A stretch of DNA of 64,000 bases, taken from the NCBI GenBank assembly GCA_030562195.1, contig CM060200.1, positions 25,707,023 to 25,771,022 on the forward strand, read 5' to 3'. The position numbers and the translations under genes were made by a program. Of the stretch, positions 43,012 to 54,374 are shown one piece after another. The DNA comes from Nipponacmea schrenckii. Taxonomy: Eukaryota > Mollusca > Gastropoda > Lottiidae. How positions within the stretch are numbered: the first letter of the stretch is position 1; each line of letters opens with the position of its first letter. The notes under the pieces were generated by a model that saw nothing but the letters and a program-made list of their open reading frames with translations, did no database searches and was not told the DNA's origin.

Positions 43012-44030
43012 CAAATTTGTCTTGTTTTATCCTCATTTTATTGACTATGTGTATTTTTCCCTCTGATTTTTTAAATATTATTCTTTGTGAAGGGATTGTT
43101 AAATACAACAATCCAGTTTTATAGATAACAAAAATAATCAAGTTTTCAAGGAGAGGGTGCGAGGCTGTTCCGTTTATCTCAAAAATAAGAATCATGGTTT
43201 TCATCTACATGAACTCTATTTTCAATATATATTTTATTTTCCAAAAATAATATCATCTTGCCAGATTTAGAACATAGGAAATAGCTTAATTCTAATTACG
43301 TAATCGTTCGGATTATTTTATTTATTTTTTTTTTTTTGCGATTCTTGGATGAGTTTGCAGACAAACTGGTAAAAGGTGCAGAAATTCTAAATCTACAGTT
43401 GATCTTAGAATGATTTCTATTATCAAATAAAACAAAACCGGAAGTTCTATCTCTGACCGGAAGTGAGAACCGGAAGTTGAGGTTTTTTTGCTTTAGCAAG
43501 TTTATTTTCAGTTCGATTTTGACCGGATTTTCAGATTTGAAAACTTCAATGTATTTGTCAACCAACAATTATAGGTTTCATGCAATTAGGTTAAATATTT
43601 TACCCACGATTTGCAATTCAATATTCAAGGGTCATCGGCAAAAATTTCAGACCGTGATTTCTCGTTTAATATAAATGGTAACATTTTGAAACTTAACCAG
43701 TTGACTGGCGATATGATTATAATTTTTGAAAAAATGTAAAAAAAAAATCCACTTCCGGTTTAGCCTCAAATGACGTAATTACGTAACTTCCGGTCTATAA
43801 CTGCTAGGTGAAAAGTGAAAACTGTTTTATAAATAAATTGTCAATAGTAATTTTCGATTTTTCGAGATTTTTAACCGTTACCGAAGGTGTGACCTAATTA
43901 TTTTATGAGTTTGAAAACTAGGTCAAATGATATTCAATATATTGTCTAGATGTAGGTCATTGCAAATTTAGCCTACATAATATTTTAAGGCTCTCGAAAT
44001 ACGTTCATAAATGTAAGCAATTCTAGTTCT
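43012..44030. repeat. Segment inserted in unit copy 1, CCGGAAGT-rich
   Basis: Copy 2 passes from ATCGAACTGCTTATTT to TTCTCCATGTTCTAAACCAT without it. It contains the inverted partner (43299-43340, ACGTAATCGTTCGGATTATT then a T-rich tract and GC) of the sequence just before the 47-bp array (41341-41370). It has CCGGAAGT near 43438, 43458, 43471, 43753 and 43787. No protein frame is credible. Confidence 0.55.
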
Positions 44031-44616
44031 TCATGTTCTTGTCTAAGAAAACACTTTTAAACCATTTATTATAGCTAAGATATAATTGTATCATGTCTTG
44101 TTAATACAATGTGTTATTTGTGTACAAAATTGTTTTCTTGTTATGGATTCTGTATTGGATCGGAATGAGTAGGAAATGTTAGCGACAGTAACATTTCCGT
44201 AAAAATATGGGGCTTTGGGGGACGAAAGTAGAAGCAATATCATTTAATTCGAATAATCTAAAATAGCTTACTAGTGGTCACTCCGACAAAGATAGTGGAA
44301 CAGTCGGTAACGAATCGGAAAAACCAAGAATAATGTGTTCCATTTGACCACAGTTTCGGTCCGTTTAGACTTTAGCCCATAAGGAGTTGTGATCCAAGGT
44401 GATCGAGATATTCGAATCTGCCTCCAGGGCCAGAATGGTGCAACAATATAGTCTTTTCAGCTGCACGTCAGTTTTAAAGGTGAATAGTTGATCTTAATGC
44501 TTCCTTAGCAGCCCTTAAAGTGAGAAATCAGCTAAATAACGTACATTATCAATGTATAAAATGTATAATAGAAATTAGATTGACGGCGGGGAACTAAAGT
44601 GTTGGATAATAATATT

Positions 44617-44861
44617 TGTTTGGGACGATGTTCGATAGAGACGATGTGTTAAAAATGTATACAGTTTATTACGATTGCAGACGATTAAAATTACATGATG
44701 ATGAAACGATGGATGATACGATGTGCACAGTGGAAGCCTCAAATCGGAAGTGGCAAGGTCAAGAAATGACATTCGGCAACCGGAGTAAAATCGTGCACCT
44801 TTATATTCGGGACACTTCGTCGGTGTCAATTACTCCAGTTTCCGAACACCAGTTCTAAACA
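44617..44861 (-). repeat. BEL-B 3' LTR
   Basis: 245 bp; adjacent at 44862-44877 the minus strand reads AAGGAGGGGGGTA, a good polypurine tract that BEL-A has partly lost. Confidence 0.93.
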
Positions 44862-45345
44862 TACCCCCCTCCTTGATGTGACCCACATCAAAGAAACAAT
44901 AAAATACAAAAATAACACGATAAAATTCACACAAAATTGTCTATATTTCTGCTTCAGTCCTATTAATGTTCACTGTTATATATACGGAGTTCTATATCAC
45001 AATTAAATGTATCACAATATCGAATACTTTTTGGTAATTTCATTTTTTTTCTATATCACAATTAATTATATCACAATAACGAACACTTATTTTTGTAATT
45101 TCACTTTTTCACTTCTCAAAATATATAAACACATTAAAATCATATAGATGATTTTGCTTCCTGTATGAATACACACATGACGTTTCGAAATGATCCACAA
45201 AAACGCACAATATGGATCTAACTATTTCATAACACATTCGAATTTATACAGTGTCCAAAGGACATAAATGGCATATTGACCGTTTATAGATTTTATCTCC
45301 GATTTTAATTTCTACGACTCTTGCATGATTATCATCCCCATGAAA

Positions 45346-46175
45346 CACTTTAACTATTCTACCCAGGGGCCACCTTCCCCGGGGGTTCTGCAATGGCTAC
45401 ATCACCCACAGCGAAATCTCGACGTTCTCGATGCCATTTACTTCGTGCATTAAGAGTGGGCAGAATTTCTTTCATCCAGCGCTGCCAGAAATGTATTATT
45501 AAACCTTGTACTCTACGCCACAGGTGCGTGTGGACAGGATAGGCTACCGGGAAAAAATCCCCCCCCCCCTTATTTTTAAAAATTTCGATAAAAATTGTAA
45601 ATTGTTCGATTAAAACATGAATTACTGGACTATTTGAGCTCCGATTTAATAAATATATGCCCAAAGAGCAAATTCATTAATGAAAGGATTGAAGTCAGTG
45701 ACATGAATGGTAGAATCATTTATTGATATTATTTTTAAGGCGATCGGTACGGGAAGTAAACAAAACCCGAGTGACTTACCTTGTCTTTATATTAATATAC
45801 ATTTTCACTTTTATCAATCGACTTGCAAAAATCTCAAATAATGTTATTTTTGGGTAGCTTTGACATATTTTGCGAGTTTATACAACTCAAACGACAAATG
45901 TTTGATAAAAAAAAAATATTTTTTTTTCAAAATAAGGGGGGGGGGGGATTTTTTCACTTAAGGTCGTCAACACACTTGGGGGCAAGCTGGCCATTAACTT
46001 GTCCGAATAGGAAATGGTTAGGGGTTAGAACAGGTGAGTCATTCGAATCGTCTCCCTGATAACTAAGTGGGTGTGAATTAATAAGACCTTCAGCTTTGAC
46101 AAAGGCTGTAGCTAATTCTTCGTTCGACACGTCCGCGTTACCTATAATAGCTTTAATAGCACGTTTTGCGGACTT
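45346..46175 (-). pseudogene. BEL-B integrase C-terminal part
   Basis: Homologous to 29730-30170 of BEL-A. The 45664-45364 frame ends LIIHFWQRWMKEILPTLNAR, then SKWHRERRDFAVGDVAIAEP, the DUF5641-like C-terminal domain of BEL/Pao integrases. Further right, 45958-46175 carries the VKAEGLIN-type block. It is interrupted by a ~430-bp MITE and ends at the inversion point ACTTAA (46175). Confidence 0.85.
45530..45957. mobile_element. MITE with poly-C/poly-G palindromic ends inside BEL-B
   Basis: GGAAAAAATCCCCCCCCCCTTATTTTT at the left and AAAATAAGGGGGGGGGGGGATTTTTTC at the right are inverted copies; BEL-A lacks the segment. It replaces about 17 bp of BEL-A sequence, so the exact borders and TSD are unclear. 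It encodes no protein. Confidence 0.75.
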
Positions 46176-48641
46176 AAATCACTCTCAGTTAGTCAACGCT
46201 GGGCTATGGCCAAGGATAAGCGTTTTTGTTTTCGATGCCTCGGTCATGACCATCGTGATTCGAAGTGTAATAAGGTTCAGCAGTATAAGTATTAAGGAAC
46301 ATCTGGTAAGATGTCTATCTATTTCATAGGAAAAGATCTTACATCTTTTATCGTCACCTATCGGGTACTTGAAACGTAATACCATGTGTGGGTAAATTAC
46401 TTCAGTATTAAGGGACAACAGGCTTACATCTTTTATCGTCACCTATCGGGTACTTGAAATGTAAAATCATGTGTGTCCTTGTTTTTGGAAAATAGGTGAT
46501 GAACGCGAATATCATCATGTGTGTCTTTGTTTTTGGAAAATAGGTGATGATCGCGAATATCATCATGTGTCTTTGTTTTTGGAAAATAGGTGATGATCGC
46601 GAATATCATCATGTGTGTCTTTGTTTTTGGAAAATAGGTGATGAACGCGAATATCATCATGTGTGTCCTTGTTTTTGGAAAATAGGTGATGAACGCGAAT
46701 ATCATCATATGTGTTCTTTTTCAGCAGTAGGACTCTATACCTAAATATTATTGACATTTTTCTGTCCACACGTTTGCATGTGCATGCTATACCACATCTG
46801 TTTATTAGCCTCTTTATTAGTCATTCGAATTATGTATATATATTTTTTGTTTATTTTTGTTTTGTCCTTGTTTGTCCCCCCCCCCTTTTTTTTTTCTTAT
46901 TTTTATTTTTTTGGCATGTTCGTTCATTTTTTTTTATATTGATCAAGAAAATCATATGCATGTATTTTCTACCCATAGGATGGGACATATGTAGCATTGT
47001 TATAATTGATGAATTATTGTTAATCTCTACTGAATCAAAAGACTCGCCTTTAGTTAATTTCACACAGCTGGGAAGAGGTTTATATAAAACAGATTCGTTG
47101 TGAATCTTATGTCATTAGTGTCACACATCTTTTATCGTCACCTATCGGGTACTTGAAAAGTAAAACCATGTGTGGGTAAATTACTTTAGTATTAAGGGAC
47201 AAGTTCTAACAGATATCCTTAATTAGGAACATCTGGATAGATAATATAAATATAGGTACTAAACTATGAGAGGGCATCTTTCGACTCATTCACTCTTTGG
47301 CAAGGGAGCATTCGTGAGCATCTACAGAAGGGTTATATTTCTGAAGTTCCAACTGCTTACACATTTTGCCGTGGTGCGCATGGACAAGGCAACCACGAAG
47401 GTTCGGATGGTGTTAGATGCCGCTGCCCGAACTGACGGTATATCTCTTAATGACTTTATAAATCCGGGCCCAAAACTACAACGAGAGCTTGTTGATGTAA
47501 TTTTGAGGTTCCGTTTGAAGCCTGTCTGTTTGGTAGCAGACATTTCCCAAATGTTCCATCAAATTAGTTTAAAGCCGGACGACCGCAAATTTCATAGGTT
47601 TCTTTGGCGGGACAATTATCAAAGCCCAAACAAAATCTATGAGTATAATAGGCTAGTATTCGGAAACCTGCTCTGGCAGAGGTTCGCTCTAACACACGTG
47701 ATACATTTCTCGTAACAAAGCAGACATGTGATCTTGGTAGATTAGACCCCAATCGTTACTCAAAATGGTTAAAGCTCCTACGAGTCACTTCGTTTGTCCG
47801 TAGGTTTATTTACAACATTCGGAACCCTGGTTCGCGAATATCTGGTGCTACTCTAACAGTTGGTGAGTTGACGAAGTTCGCTCTGTGCAACTTGGTAATC
47901 CAATTCGGAGTAATTCAAAATTAATTACCCCAAATCCTTATCTTGATAATGACGGTTTGCTTCGTATTAATGGTCGCATTGGTAAATCTAGGCATTTGTC
48001 TTATGCCGCCAATTTCCTAATATATTACCGGCAAATCATAGGGTATCAAATCTTATAGTTACGTCCTATCACGAGGTTGGTAATCATGACGTGGGCACCT
48101 CGCATGTTCTATCGCTCTTACGATCCAAATTTTGGATCATCCACGCTCGAAGCCTTATTAAATCCATCAAAGCATCTTGCACCGAATGTAGTCGACGTCG
48201 TAGGAAACCTGCAGACCAAGTAATGGCACCTCTTCCCGAATATCGTTTAGGGGCACCACTCAGAGCCTTTGCTAGAATCGGTATTGACTATGCTGGACCT
48301 TTTTTGACCAAACAGGGTAGAGGCAAAATCCGGACGAAACGTTACCTATGCTTAATAACAAGTTTAGCAACCCGAGCAGTTCATTTAGAGTTAGCCTGGT
48401 CTATGGACACAGAATCTTTCCTGTGTGCGTTTTCCAGGTTCACAAATAGGCGTGGCAAGCCACCCAGTGTTGTTTCTGACAACGGGACAAATTTTGTTGG
48501 CGCTGAGCGCGAATTAGGCGACTTGATTCGTGCCTTAGATCAAACAAGAATTGGCAACTCTTTGGCTAATAGTTCCATCGAATGGATGTTTAATCCGCCA
48601 CTCTCGCCACATTTCGGTGGCGTTTTCGAGGCTATGGTTAA
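46176..48641 (+). pseudogene. Inverted BEL-B block: gag knuckle, RT, linker, integrase
   Basis: This block reads on the plus strand, opposite to the rest of BEL-B. In order: gag zinc knuckle (MAKDKR, CFRCLGHDHR near 46207), a foreign insert, RT at 47266-47715 (VRMVLDAAARTDGISLND, KPVCLVADISQMFHQISL with the catalytic Asp, IYEYNRLVFG), a linker (about 47730-47900, DPNRYSKWLKLLR), and integrase at 48091-48641: CTECSRRRRK, ARIGIDYAGPF (Asp), VVSDNGTNFVGAE (Asp), PPLSPHFGGVFEAMVK (Glu). YxDD and most of RNase H are missing. Both inversion breakpoints carry TTAA. Confidence 0.9.
46284..47265. mobile_element. Insert with 48-bp minisatellite and subterminal direct repeats
   Basis: It interrupts the gag knuckle and replaces the sequence up to the RT. 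ACATCTTTTATCGTCACCTA followed by TCGGGTACTTGAAA occurs near 46332, 46426 and 47126. Five ~48-bp units (GTGTGTCCTTGTTTTTGGAA, AATAGGTGATGAACGCGAAT, ATCATCAT) span about 46467-46708. A poly-C/poly-T stretch lies at 46876-46935. No credible protein; termini undefined. Confidence 0.6.
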
Positions 48642-49900
48642 AGTATGCGCAGTTATTTAACCCATATTCATGAGAATGGTTACAAACGATACACAATTTA
48701 GGAGTGTTGGTTTTTAGAGCAAAGGTTTTCGAATTTCTACCATAACGATTTCTTGGATGGAAAGTATTACCGGATTGCCGTGACGAGGACGATGTAAGCA
48801 CCGGTTTAGAAGGAAGGTTGAAACCTTCAACCTCCTCCTGTGATTCAGTACGATAACGAACTTGTGAAAGCCATGCAAACATGGTCAAAAGGGATTGTTC
48901 CTTTTCATGAGCAGCCCAACGTTTGAACTGCATAACATTGTTTGTAGAAAGTTTTGACCTGGCAACGCTAAAAAACATCGAGTTTTCGTTAAACTCCTCA
49001 GTTCTGCCACTGTCTTTGAGAGATAATATACATAGCGCTAAAGTGTCAACAAATTCCTCGAATCGTTTTAGATCGCTAAAGTTAACCTGACTCATGAGTC
49101 TAATGTTATCCAAATGTATCAGAACAGCACGTCGTTCCCCGCCGAATTTATCTTCTAAACGCTACAAGGCAGCATCGTACCCATTATCAGACGCGGGAAA
49201 TCCTAAAACCGATTTCAAAGCATCACCTGTTAAGAGCTGTCTAAGGTGTAACATTTTATACGCTTTAGAAATTGAAGTCTTGTCTATGCATTCAGTGAAG
49301 GCATCTTTGAAAACCCGATAATCCCTTTTATTACCATTAAATTTTATAATTGATACCTTACTCAAATGTCTAAAGAGATCTCGATCAACCTGGCTCGATT
49401 CTGTTGCTGGACTCTCACCACCATTCTGTACTACTGTTGGTACGTTGTTGGATTGATTTTCATTGACGTTCGATTCTAACCGTGGACTAGGTGAGGCTGA
49501 AAGAGAAACTGAATCAGGGGTGAGCAAGAGTGTTTCTCGTTGCTTTGACACATTTCAAAGAATGCTGGTAGCTCGCGATAAAAGATCGGCCACATTATTA
49601 TCAGCCTGCACGGCTTCTAATTCTTCTTCAAATTCAGTCTTTTGCTCACATAAATGTTCTAAAATGTTCATTCATTCTCAACACATTATCTACAGCTGAT
49701 CGAATATTGTCGACATTTCTATCACTAGCACACAACAGACTAGTCAGCAACAGCTTCGATTTGGTTAACTGTGTCTTGCAAATTCTCTTTTTTCGACGTA
49801 AAGCTGCTATATGTTCATTTTGTTTCTGATCTTCTTGACCGACTGGCTGTACCGATGAGTCGGATGTGGTCTGGATCTGAGATTCGGAATTATCCGCCAT
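48642..49900 (-). pseudogene. BEL-B gag
   Basis: Starts MADNSESQIQTTSDSSVQPV at 49900. Frames 49996-49646, 49551-49162 and 49113-48642 carry it in pieces: helical N-part, VSIIKFNGNKRDYRVFKDAF (DUF1759-like), FSDLKRFEEFVDTLALCILS, then CIVCNHSHEYGLNNC, the first zinc knuckle, up to the inversion breakpoint. It retains about 150 bp (SPRLESNVNENQSNNVPTVV) deleted from BEL-A, so it is closer to the ancestral gag. Frameshifts near 49660 and 49150 disable it. Confidence 0.88.
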
Positions 49901-49997
49901 CTTCAATGTCAACAAAAACAAACCATCATTTTTCGGTGTAAAATACAGCCACAATAATAACAAAACTAACGTACAAACCACGCTCTGTAATACCATT

Positions 49998-50243
49998 TGT
50001 TTGGGACGATGTTCGATAGAGACGATGTGTTAAAAATGTATACAGTTTATTACGATTGTAGACGATTAAAATTACATGATGATGAAACGATGGATGATAT
50101 GATGTGCACAGTGGAAACCCTCAAATCGGAAGTGGCAAGGTCAAGAAATGACATTCGGCAACCGGAGTAAAATCGTGCACCTTTATATTCGGGACACTTT
50201 GTCGGTGTCAATTACTCCAGTTTCCGAACACCAGTTCTAAACA
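49998..50243 (-). repeat. BEL-B 5' LTR
   Basis: 246 bp; just inside it the minus strand reads AATGGTATTACAGAGCGTGG, a candidate primer site starting TGG two bases from the LTR. The matching tRNA is not identified. Confidence 0.93.
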
Positions 50244-50248
50244 ATATT

Positions 50249-50330
50249 GATGAAGAAGCTATACTTTTATCATAACATTTATATATAGTTTTGAAATAGT
50301 GGGATCTAATATTTTCAAAGTATGGACAAA
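50249..50330 (+). repeat. Duplicated unit copy 1, right end after BEL-B
   Basis: GATGAAGAAGCTATAC through ATATTTTCAAAGTATGG matches 61930-62012. Homology stops near 50330. The following 50331-50685 contains a protein-like open stretch of about 47 codons (RCISVIRHKYRAIIFDG, then VPYRSAKRVRTDGAFEYL, 50333-50476) that may be another exon relic; otherwise nothing is recognised. Confidence 0.8.
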
Positions 50331-50685
50331 GTTTAAGATCAAGGTCGTTGCATTTCCGTCATTCGTCACAAGTATCGTGCTATTATTTTTGATGGCATTA
50401 TAACAGTGCCTTACCGATCTGCTAAGCGTGTCCGTACTGATGGGGCTTTTGAATATTTAACTTCAAGTTGTTGGTAATTATGAAAAAGTGTGTTTCGCCT
50501 TACGCAGAAGAATGTACCTATGAAATTTTGTTTCGGTTGAACATAATATAGAAAAATTAAAAGCAAATAATTGTCGGTGTTTAAATTTTGATAAAAAGGC
50601 GAATTAAATCTGATAAAAGGCGTATTAATTCTAATAAAAAACGTAAGTAAAGTAACTCAGCATAAGAAAATAACAGAATATGAAT

Positions 50686-51848
50686 ATGTGGACGTATATT
50701 GTCGTCGGTCCGCTGGTCCGTCAACATTTGTTGTAGAGATAATAGAAGATACAATTTTATATTGATCTTAATGAAACTTGGTATGAGCATTGGAATTGAT
50801 AAGACGGCGGTCAAGTTCGATTTTGACGTTTTTTCGATGAACTGTTTTTAAGTTATTGCCCCAGCCTCTATATTTGTTGTAGACACAAAAGAAGCTACAA
50901 TTTTCAATGGATTTGAATGAGACTTGGTGTGAGCATTTGAATTGATAAGACGGCGTTCAGGTTCGAATTTTAAGATTTTTCATTGTGAGTGCAATAGAAG
51001 CTACAATATTTAATGGATTTGAATGAAACTTATCGTGAGGAATCGAAATGATAAAACGCCAGTCAAGTACGAATATTACTATTTTTGGAAGAACGGTTTG
51101 TGAGTTATTGCCCTTGATTTAGTAAAATAGCGTCTAAATTTTATTGTGGTACAATAAAAGCTACTATTTCCAATGGATTTTGATGAAACTTGGTGTTAGC
51201 ATTGAAATTGATAAGATGGCGATCAAGTTCGAATTAGAGGATTTTTCTATGCACGGCTTGTGAGTTATTGCACTAAGTAAAATCGCGTCAAAATTTTATT
51301 GTAGGTGCAATAGGGGCTAAAATTCTCAATGGATTTTAATGAAACTTGGTAGGAGCTTTGAAATTGATGAGACGAAAGTCAAGTTCGAAATTGACGATTT
51401 TTCGATGAACAGTTGATGAGTAATTGCCCTTGACTAAGTTAATTGTGTAAAAATTGTAATTGTGGGTGCAACTTGGAATTGATATGACTTAGGTCAAGTT
51501 CGAATGTGACGATTTTTTTGATGAACAATTTTTGAGTTATCGCCTTTGTAAAATCTTGTCATAATTTTATTGTTGATGGAATAAAACCTGCGTCAAAGTC
51601 TATTGTGGCTGCAATAAGAAGCTTCAATTTTCAAAGGATTTTGATGGAACCTAGTGTAAGCATTTGAATTGATAAGGCAGTAGTCAAGTTTGAATATGAC
51701 AACTTTTTTTAATGAATGATTTTTGAGCGTTTGCCCTTGACTTCAATAGCAGTAAATGTTTTTTGAGTTATTGCTCAATTTATTATCCAAATTCAATGCT
51801 GCCAGTGGGCGTATGTTACCTTGCCTGGCAAGCTATCTTTTTAATATT
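50686..51848 (+). mobile_element. Helitron-like element with tandem core, near full length
   Basis: 5' end ATATGAATATGTGGACGTAT with ATTGTCGTCGGTCCGCTGG; six or seven ~160-bp units sharing TGTAGACACAAAAGAAGCTA, TTTGAATGAGACTTGGTGTG, AATTGATAAGACGGCGGTCA and TTTTGAGTTATTGCCCTTGA; 3' end GCTGCCAGTGGGCGTATGTT, then the hairpin CTTGCC-T-GGCAAG and GCTATCTTTTTAA (51797-51850). The 5' ACGCCC palindrome is eroded. No protein encoded. Confidence 0.7.
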
Positions 51849-52155
51849 AAAAATCACTGTTTTCCGTTACGTAGGTCACTTAGCTATTAATAGTAACATG
51901 TGGAACATAATAAAAATTCTCGAAAATCTGAGTAATCAGACAATCTCGCTATGCCGACATTATTTTGTGGTCCAAGAGACTGGGAGTATAGTTTATTGTA
52001 TGTATAAGTATTCTAGTATTGTACTATCAACAACCATTTTCAAAATAGGGATTAGTCTCCATGCATTTGAGTCCTTCCCGGATTGCATACTTGTTTAAGG
52101 CATACGACGATCGCCTTCATTCGGCAATCCTCGGCAGTATTTGGAAAGCTAGGCG

Positions 52156-52377
52156 ATGGAGAAACTCGCGCCCAACAATGAATCATTTGAAAGAATTAAG
52201 GACACTTCAGACTGCTTTTTCGTTGACGGCTTGAGATGGCAGAGATCCTATCACCAAGATTATTTTTCAAAGTTTAAAATCATTGCACCTGAGGCTTCTC
52301 CAGACAGCTTTTTTACGCATACGAGTGAAAAAGCGTTATATTTAAATAAGTATACACCATTAAATAGGGAAAATTAG
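52156..52377 (+). CDS. Small open frame, hypothetical (73 aa)
   Basis: MEKLAPNNESFERIKDTSDC, then FFVDGLRWQRSYHQDYFSKF, KIIAPEASPDSFFTHTSE. It has a balanced amino-acid composition, unlike the AT-noise frames nearby, and a GC-richer start region (GGCGATGGAGAAACTCGCGC). It lies between a Helitron-like 3' end and unit copy 2. I do not recognise it. It could be a captured or decaying exon; there is no signal peptide or membrane segment. The rest of 51849-52400 shows nothing else. Confidence 0.25.
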   Translation: MEKLAPNNESFERIKDTSDCFFVDGLRWQRSYHQDYFSKFKIIAPEASPDSFFTHTSEKALYLNKYTPLNREN

Positions 52378-52400
52378 TACGTACCAATTATAATTATAAT

Positions 52401-53518
52401 AAAGCCCACTTTGAGAGCAAATAATACAGATGTTGGTATGAGAGTTTAGCTATAAATAAATCTTTATAAAAAAGTCCATTATAAAGTCAAGGTGTTTTAA
52501 ATGGAACTTATTTTCAGTTAAAATTTAGAATAATAATTTAGTATTTGGTTAAAAATGATTTTAGAATATCCTCTAATTGTATCTTAAGATGATTGCTAAC
52601 AAAATATTCTTTTGAAATGTAAGGAACCGCTTCTTAGAGACAATATCCCATTATTTGAGGCATGTTTTATAGAAAATGATGTCAAAAAATTCGTTTAAGA
52701 AAATAAAAATTCATAGAACCGAGTTGAAAACTGTGTGAGGTATGGGATATCAAAGGAATGCTAATGGAGAAATGAAATTCTTGTAAAGCGTTTATTGAAT
52801 CAGCAACAATTGGAGAGCTTGGTAACATTATCAAAAAGGATGGACAGACCTCGAAACCGAGTTGTTGCTTTATAGATATCTGGTGTACTTTAGCAGCAGA
52901 GTTGGGTGAAGAGCCTTTCTCGTCAGATGGTGATTTAACTTACAATGAAACCTCAGAACAGGGAAGCGACTTAAAACCGTTGGAATTAGACAATGAAAAC
53001 CAACCATCAAATGTTCCAGAATCTGAATGTGTTGAACTGCACCCTGTCGTCGATATTCCTGAAAATAGATGCGCCACACAATCTATGACGTCTACGCCAC
53101 GTCAACGAGCAGTCAATGCTGTAACATCAGCCCAAAAGAATTCTTTAGAGTTCACTGCAAATATCAGGAAAAGGGAGACAGGCAGTATTTCTTCTAGAAA
53201 TCCTTCCGTTATTTTGTCTGAAGTCGAGATTCTTACAAGCCCAGCGCCATCAACTGCCAAGGAGCATCGCTACGAATCTCACCCAAGAGGGAAAATGGCA
53301 AGACCAAGGGTAGCAAATGGTCTTAAGTCGACCCGTCAGCTTTCAAAAGACTGTTTATTGTCCCGAGAAAGAGAAAAAGCTAAGAAGAGCATAACAGGAA
53401 CGGAAGTCAACAAAATAAACATAAAGCGCGATGCATTGAAAGGAGAATTTAGGAACATCGAGGAGGGGAGGAAATGTGTTCCATTTAAAACATCCGCCAT
53501 ACTATCCAAGAAGGTTTC
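52401..53518 (+). repeat. Duplicated unit, copy 2, left part
   Basis: AAAGCCCACTTTGAGAGCAA onward aligns with 41633-42914, lacking the 139-bp segment of copy 1 (42031-42169). It is cut at GTTTC (53514-53518) by BEL-C and continues at 61415. Confidence 0.9.
52780..53518 (+). pseudogene. Relic gene open frame, copy 2
   Basis: Without the 139-bp segment the frame is open from about 52774, giving SCKAFIESATIGELGNIIKK, then DGQTSKPSCCFIDIWCTLA and LGEEPFSSDGDLTY, the acidic region and the basic region (LSREREKAKKSITGTEVNKI). A 7-bp difference from copy 1 just after NIIKK shifts the relative frames, so one copy is frameshifted there. The last residues of the open frame (to 53582) come from the BEL-C LTR. 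Unrecognised; probably not under selection. Confidence 0.45.
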
Positions 53519-54112
53519 TGTGGGTGCAGAAGATATTCAGACGTTCAACAATTCAGTGAAAACAAATCTGTACTCTTTATAACTTTATTAATATTAACTT
53601 GACTTGAGTAAAGTTGTTGTTGTTCACAGATTGACTAAAATAAACAATTACAATAACTATTAAACATCTTAAACTTCACTTATAAAATAGGCCTATCAAT
53701 AATAATAGACTTGTCTGTCTACTGTTGCAATGGAATGTATGTCACGTGACCAGCTGAGCAGCGGGAAAGGGAAAACTTTATCTGACATCTATTTTACATC
53801 AAAATATACACTTTTTGACAATAACACCTAATTTCACAATGCTAAACATCAAAAGATACATGTTATGTATAAAATTACATATAAAATACTAAGTTTACCG
53901 ATTTATTATGCCTGTTATTTCCACAATTCCACACATAGAAAATTCTCGCTAACTTTGACCATGTTGCCTTTTTTATGTAACTGGATAATCGCAACTCAAA
54001 CTAGTTACTGGATAATTGTGCATTAAACTAATGCTTGGATATTCGCGACTAAAACAAAAGAGACTTAAGGAAACAAGACTAACATATCATTGTAATGCTT
54101 TTCGCTCTCACA
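53519..54112 (-). repeat. BEL-C 3' LTR
   Basis: 594 bp; reads (minus) TGTGAGAGCGAAAAGC to CTGCACCCACA. Contains a GTCACGTGAC box at 53741-53750. Confidence 0.97.
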
Positions 54113-54374
54113 TACCGACCCTCTAATTGCGTAACTTCGTACAAGCAATTAAAACAAACACTATTAAATTATGACTTAAACTAATTACTAAGCATATACA
54201 TTTATAACTAAATATCCATTGATATGACTAACGCTTAAAATTATAACTTTAAGTTTGCAAACTAATACTAAGTTTTTACTTGACTAAAATGTTAATTTAT
54301 ACTTAATGACTTTATCTTGTATGACGTTAAATATAATTTTACCTTATAACTTTCACAAAATGGAACTAATACTA

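Larger units (their letters stand above)
41633..44611 (+). repeat. Duplicated unit, copy 1
   Basis: Homologous in direct orientation to 52401-53518 plus 61415-62012. It starts AGCCCGCTTTAAGGGCAAAT, holds the decayed gene, has an extra ~1-kb segment at about 43012-44030, continues to TTGGATAATA at 44611, is cut by BEL-B, and resumes at 50249 to about 50330. Copy 1 lacks any insertion at GTTTC (42910-42914), the point where BEL-C entered copy 2. Confidence 0.88.
44617..50243 (-). mobile_element. BEL/Pao retrotransposon BEL-B with internal inversion
   Basis: LTRs 44617-44861 and 49998-50243 (about 245 bp) are flanked by the target duplication ATATT at 44612-44616 and 50244-50248; the empty site with a single ATATT is at 61925-61929. 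The ends (integrase tail 45346-46175, gag 48642-49900) are minus-strand, but 46176-48641 is inverted. It also carries a MITE (45530-45957) and a minisatellite-bearing insert (46284-47265), lacks most of RNase H, and cannot make proteins. Same family as BEL-A. Confidence 0.92.

Noticed and set aside
47266..48641. Plus-strand RT and integrase as a separate BEL element
   Set aside because: Junctions with TTAA and the missing complementary parts show it is an inverted piece of BEL-B, whose LTRs and target duplication enclose it.
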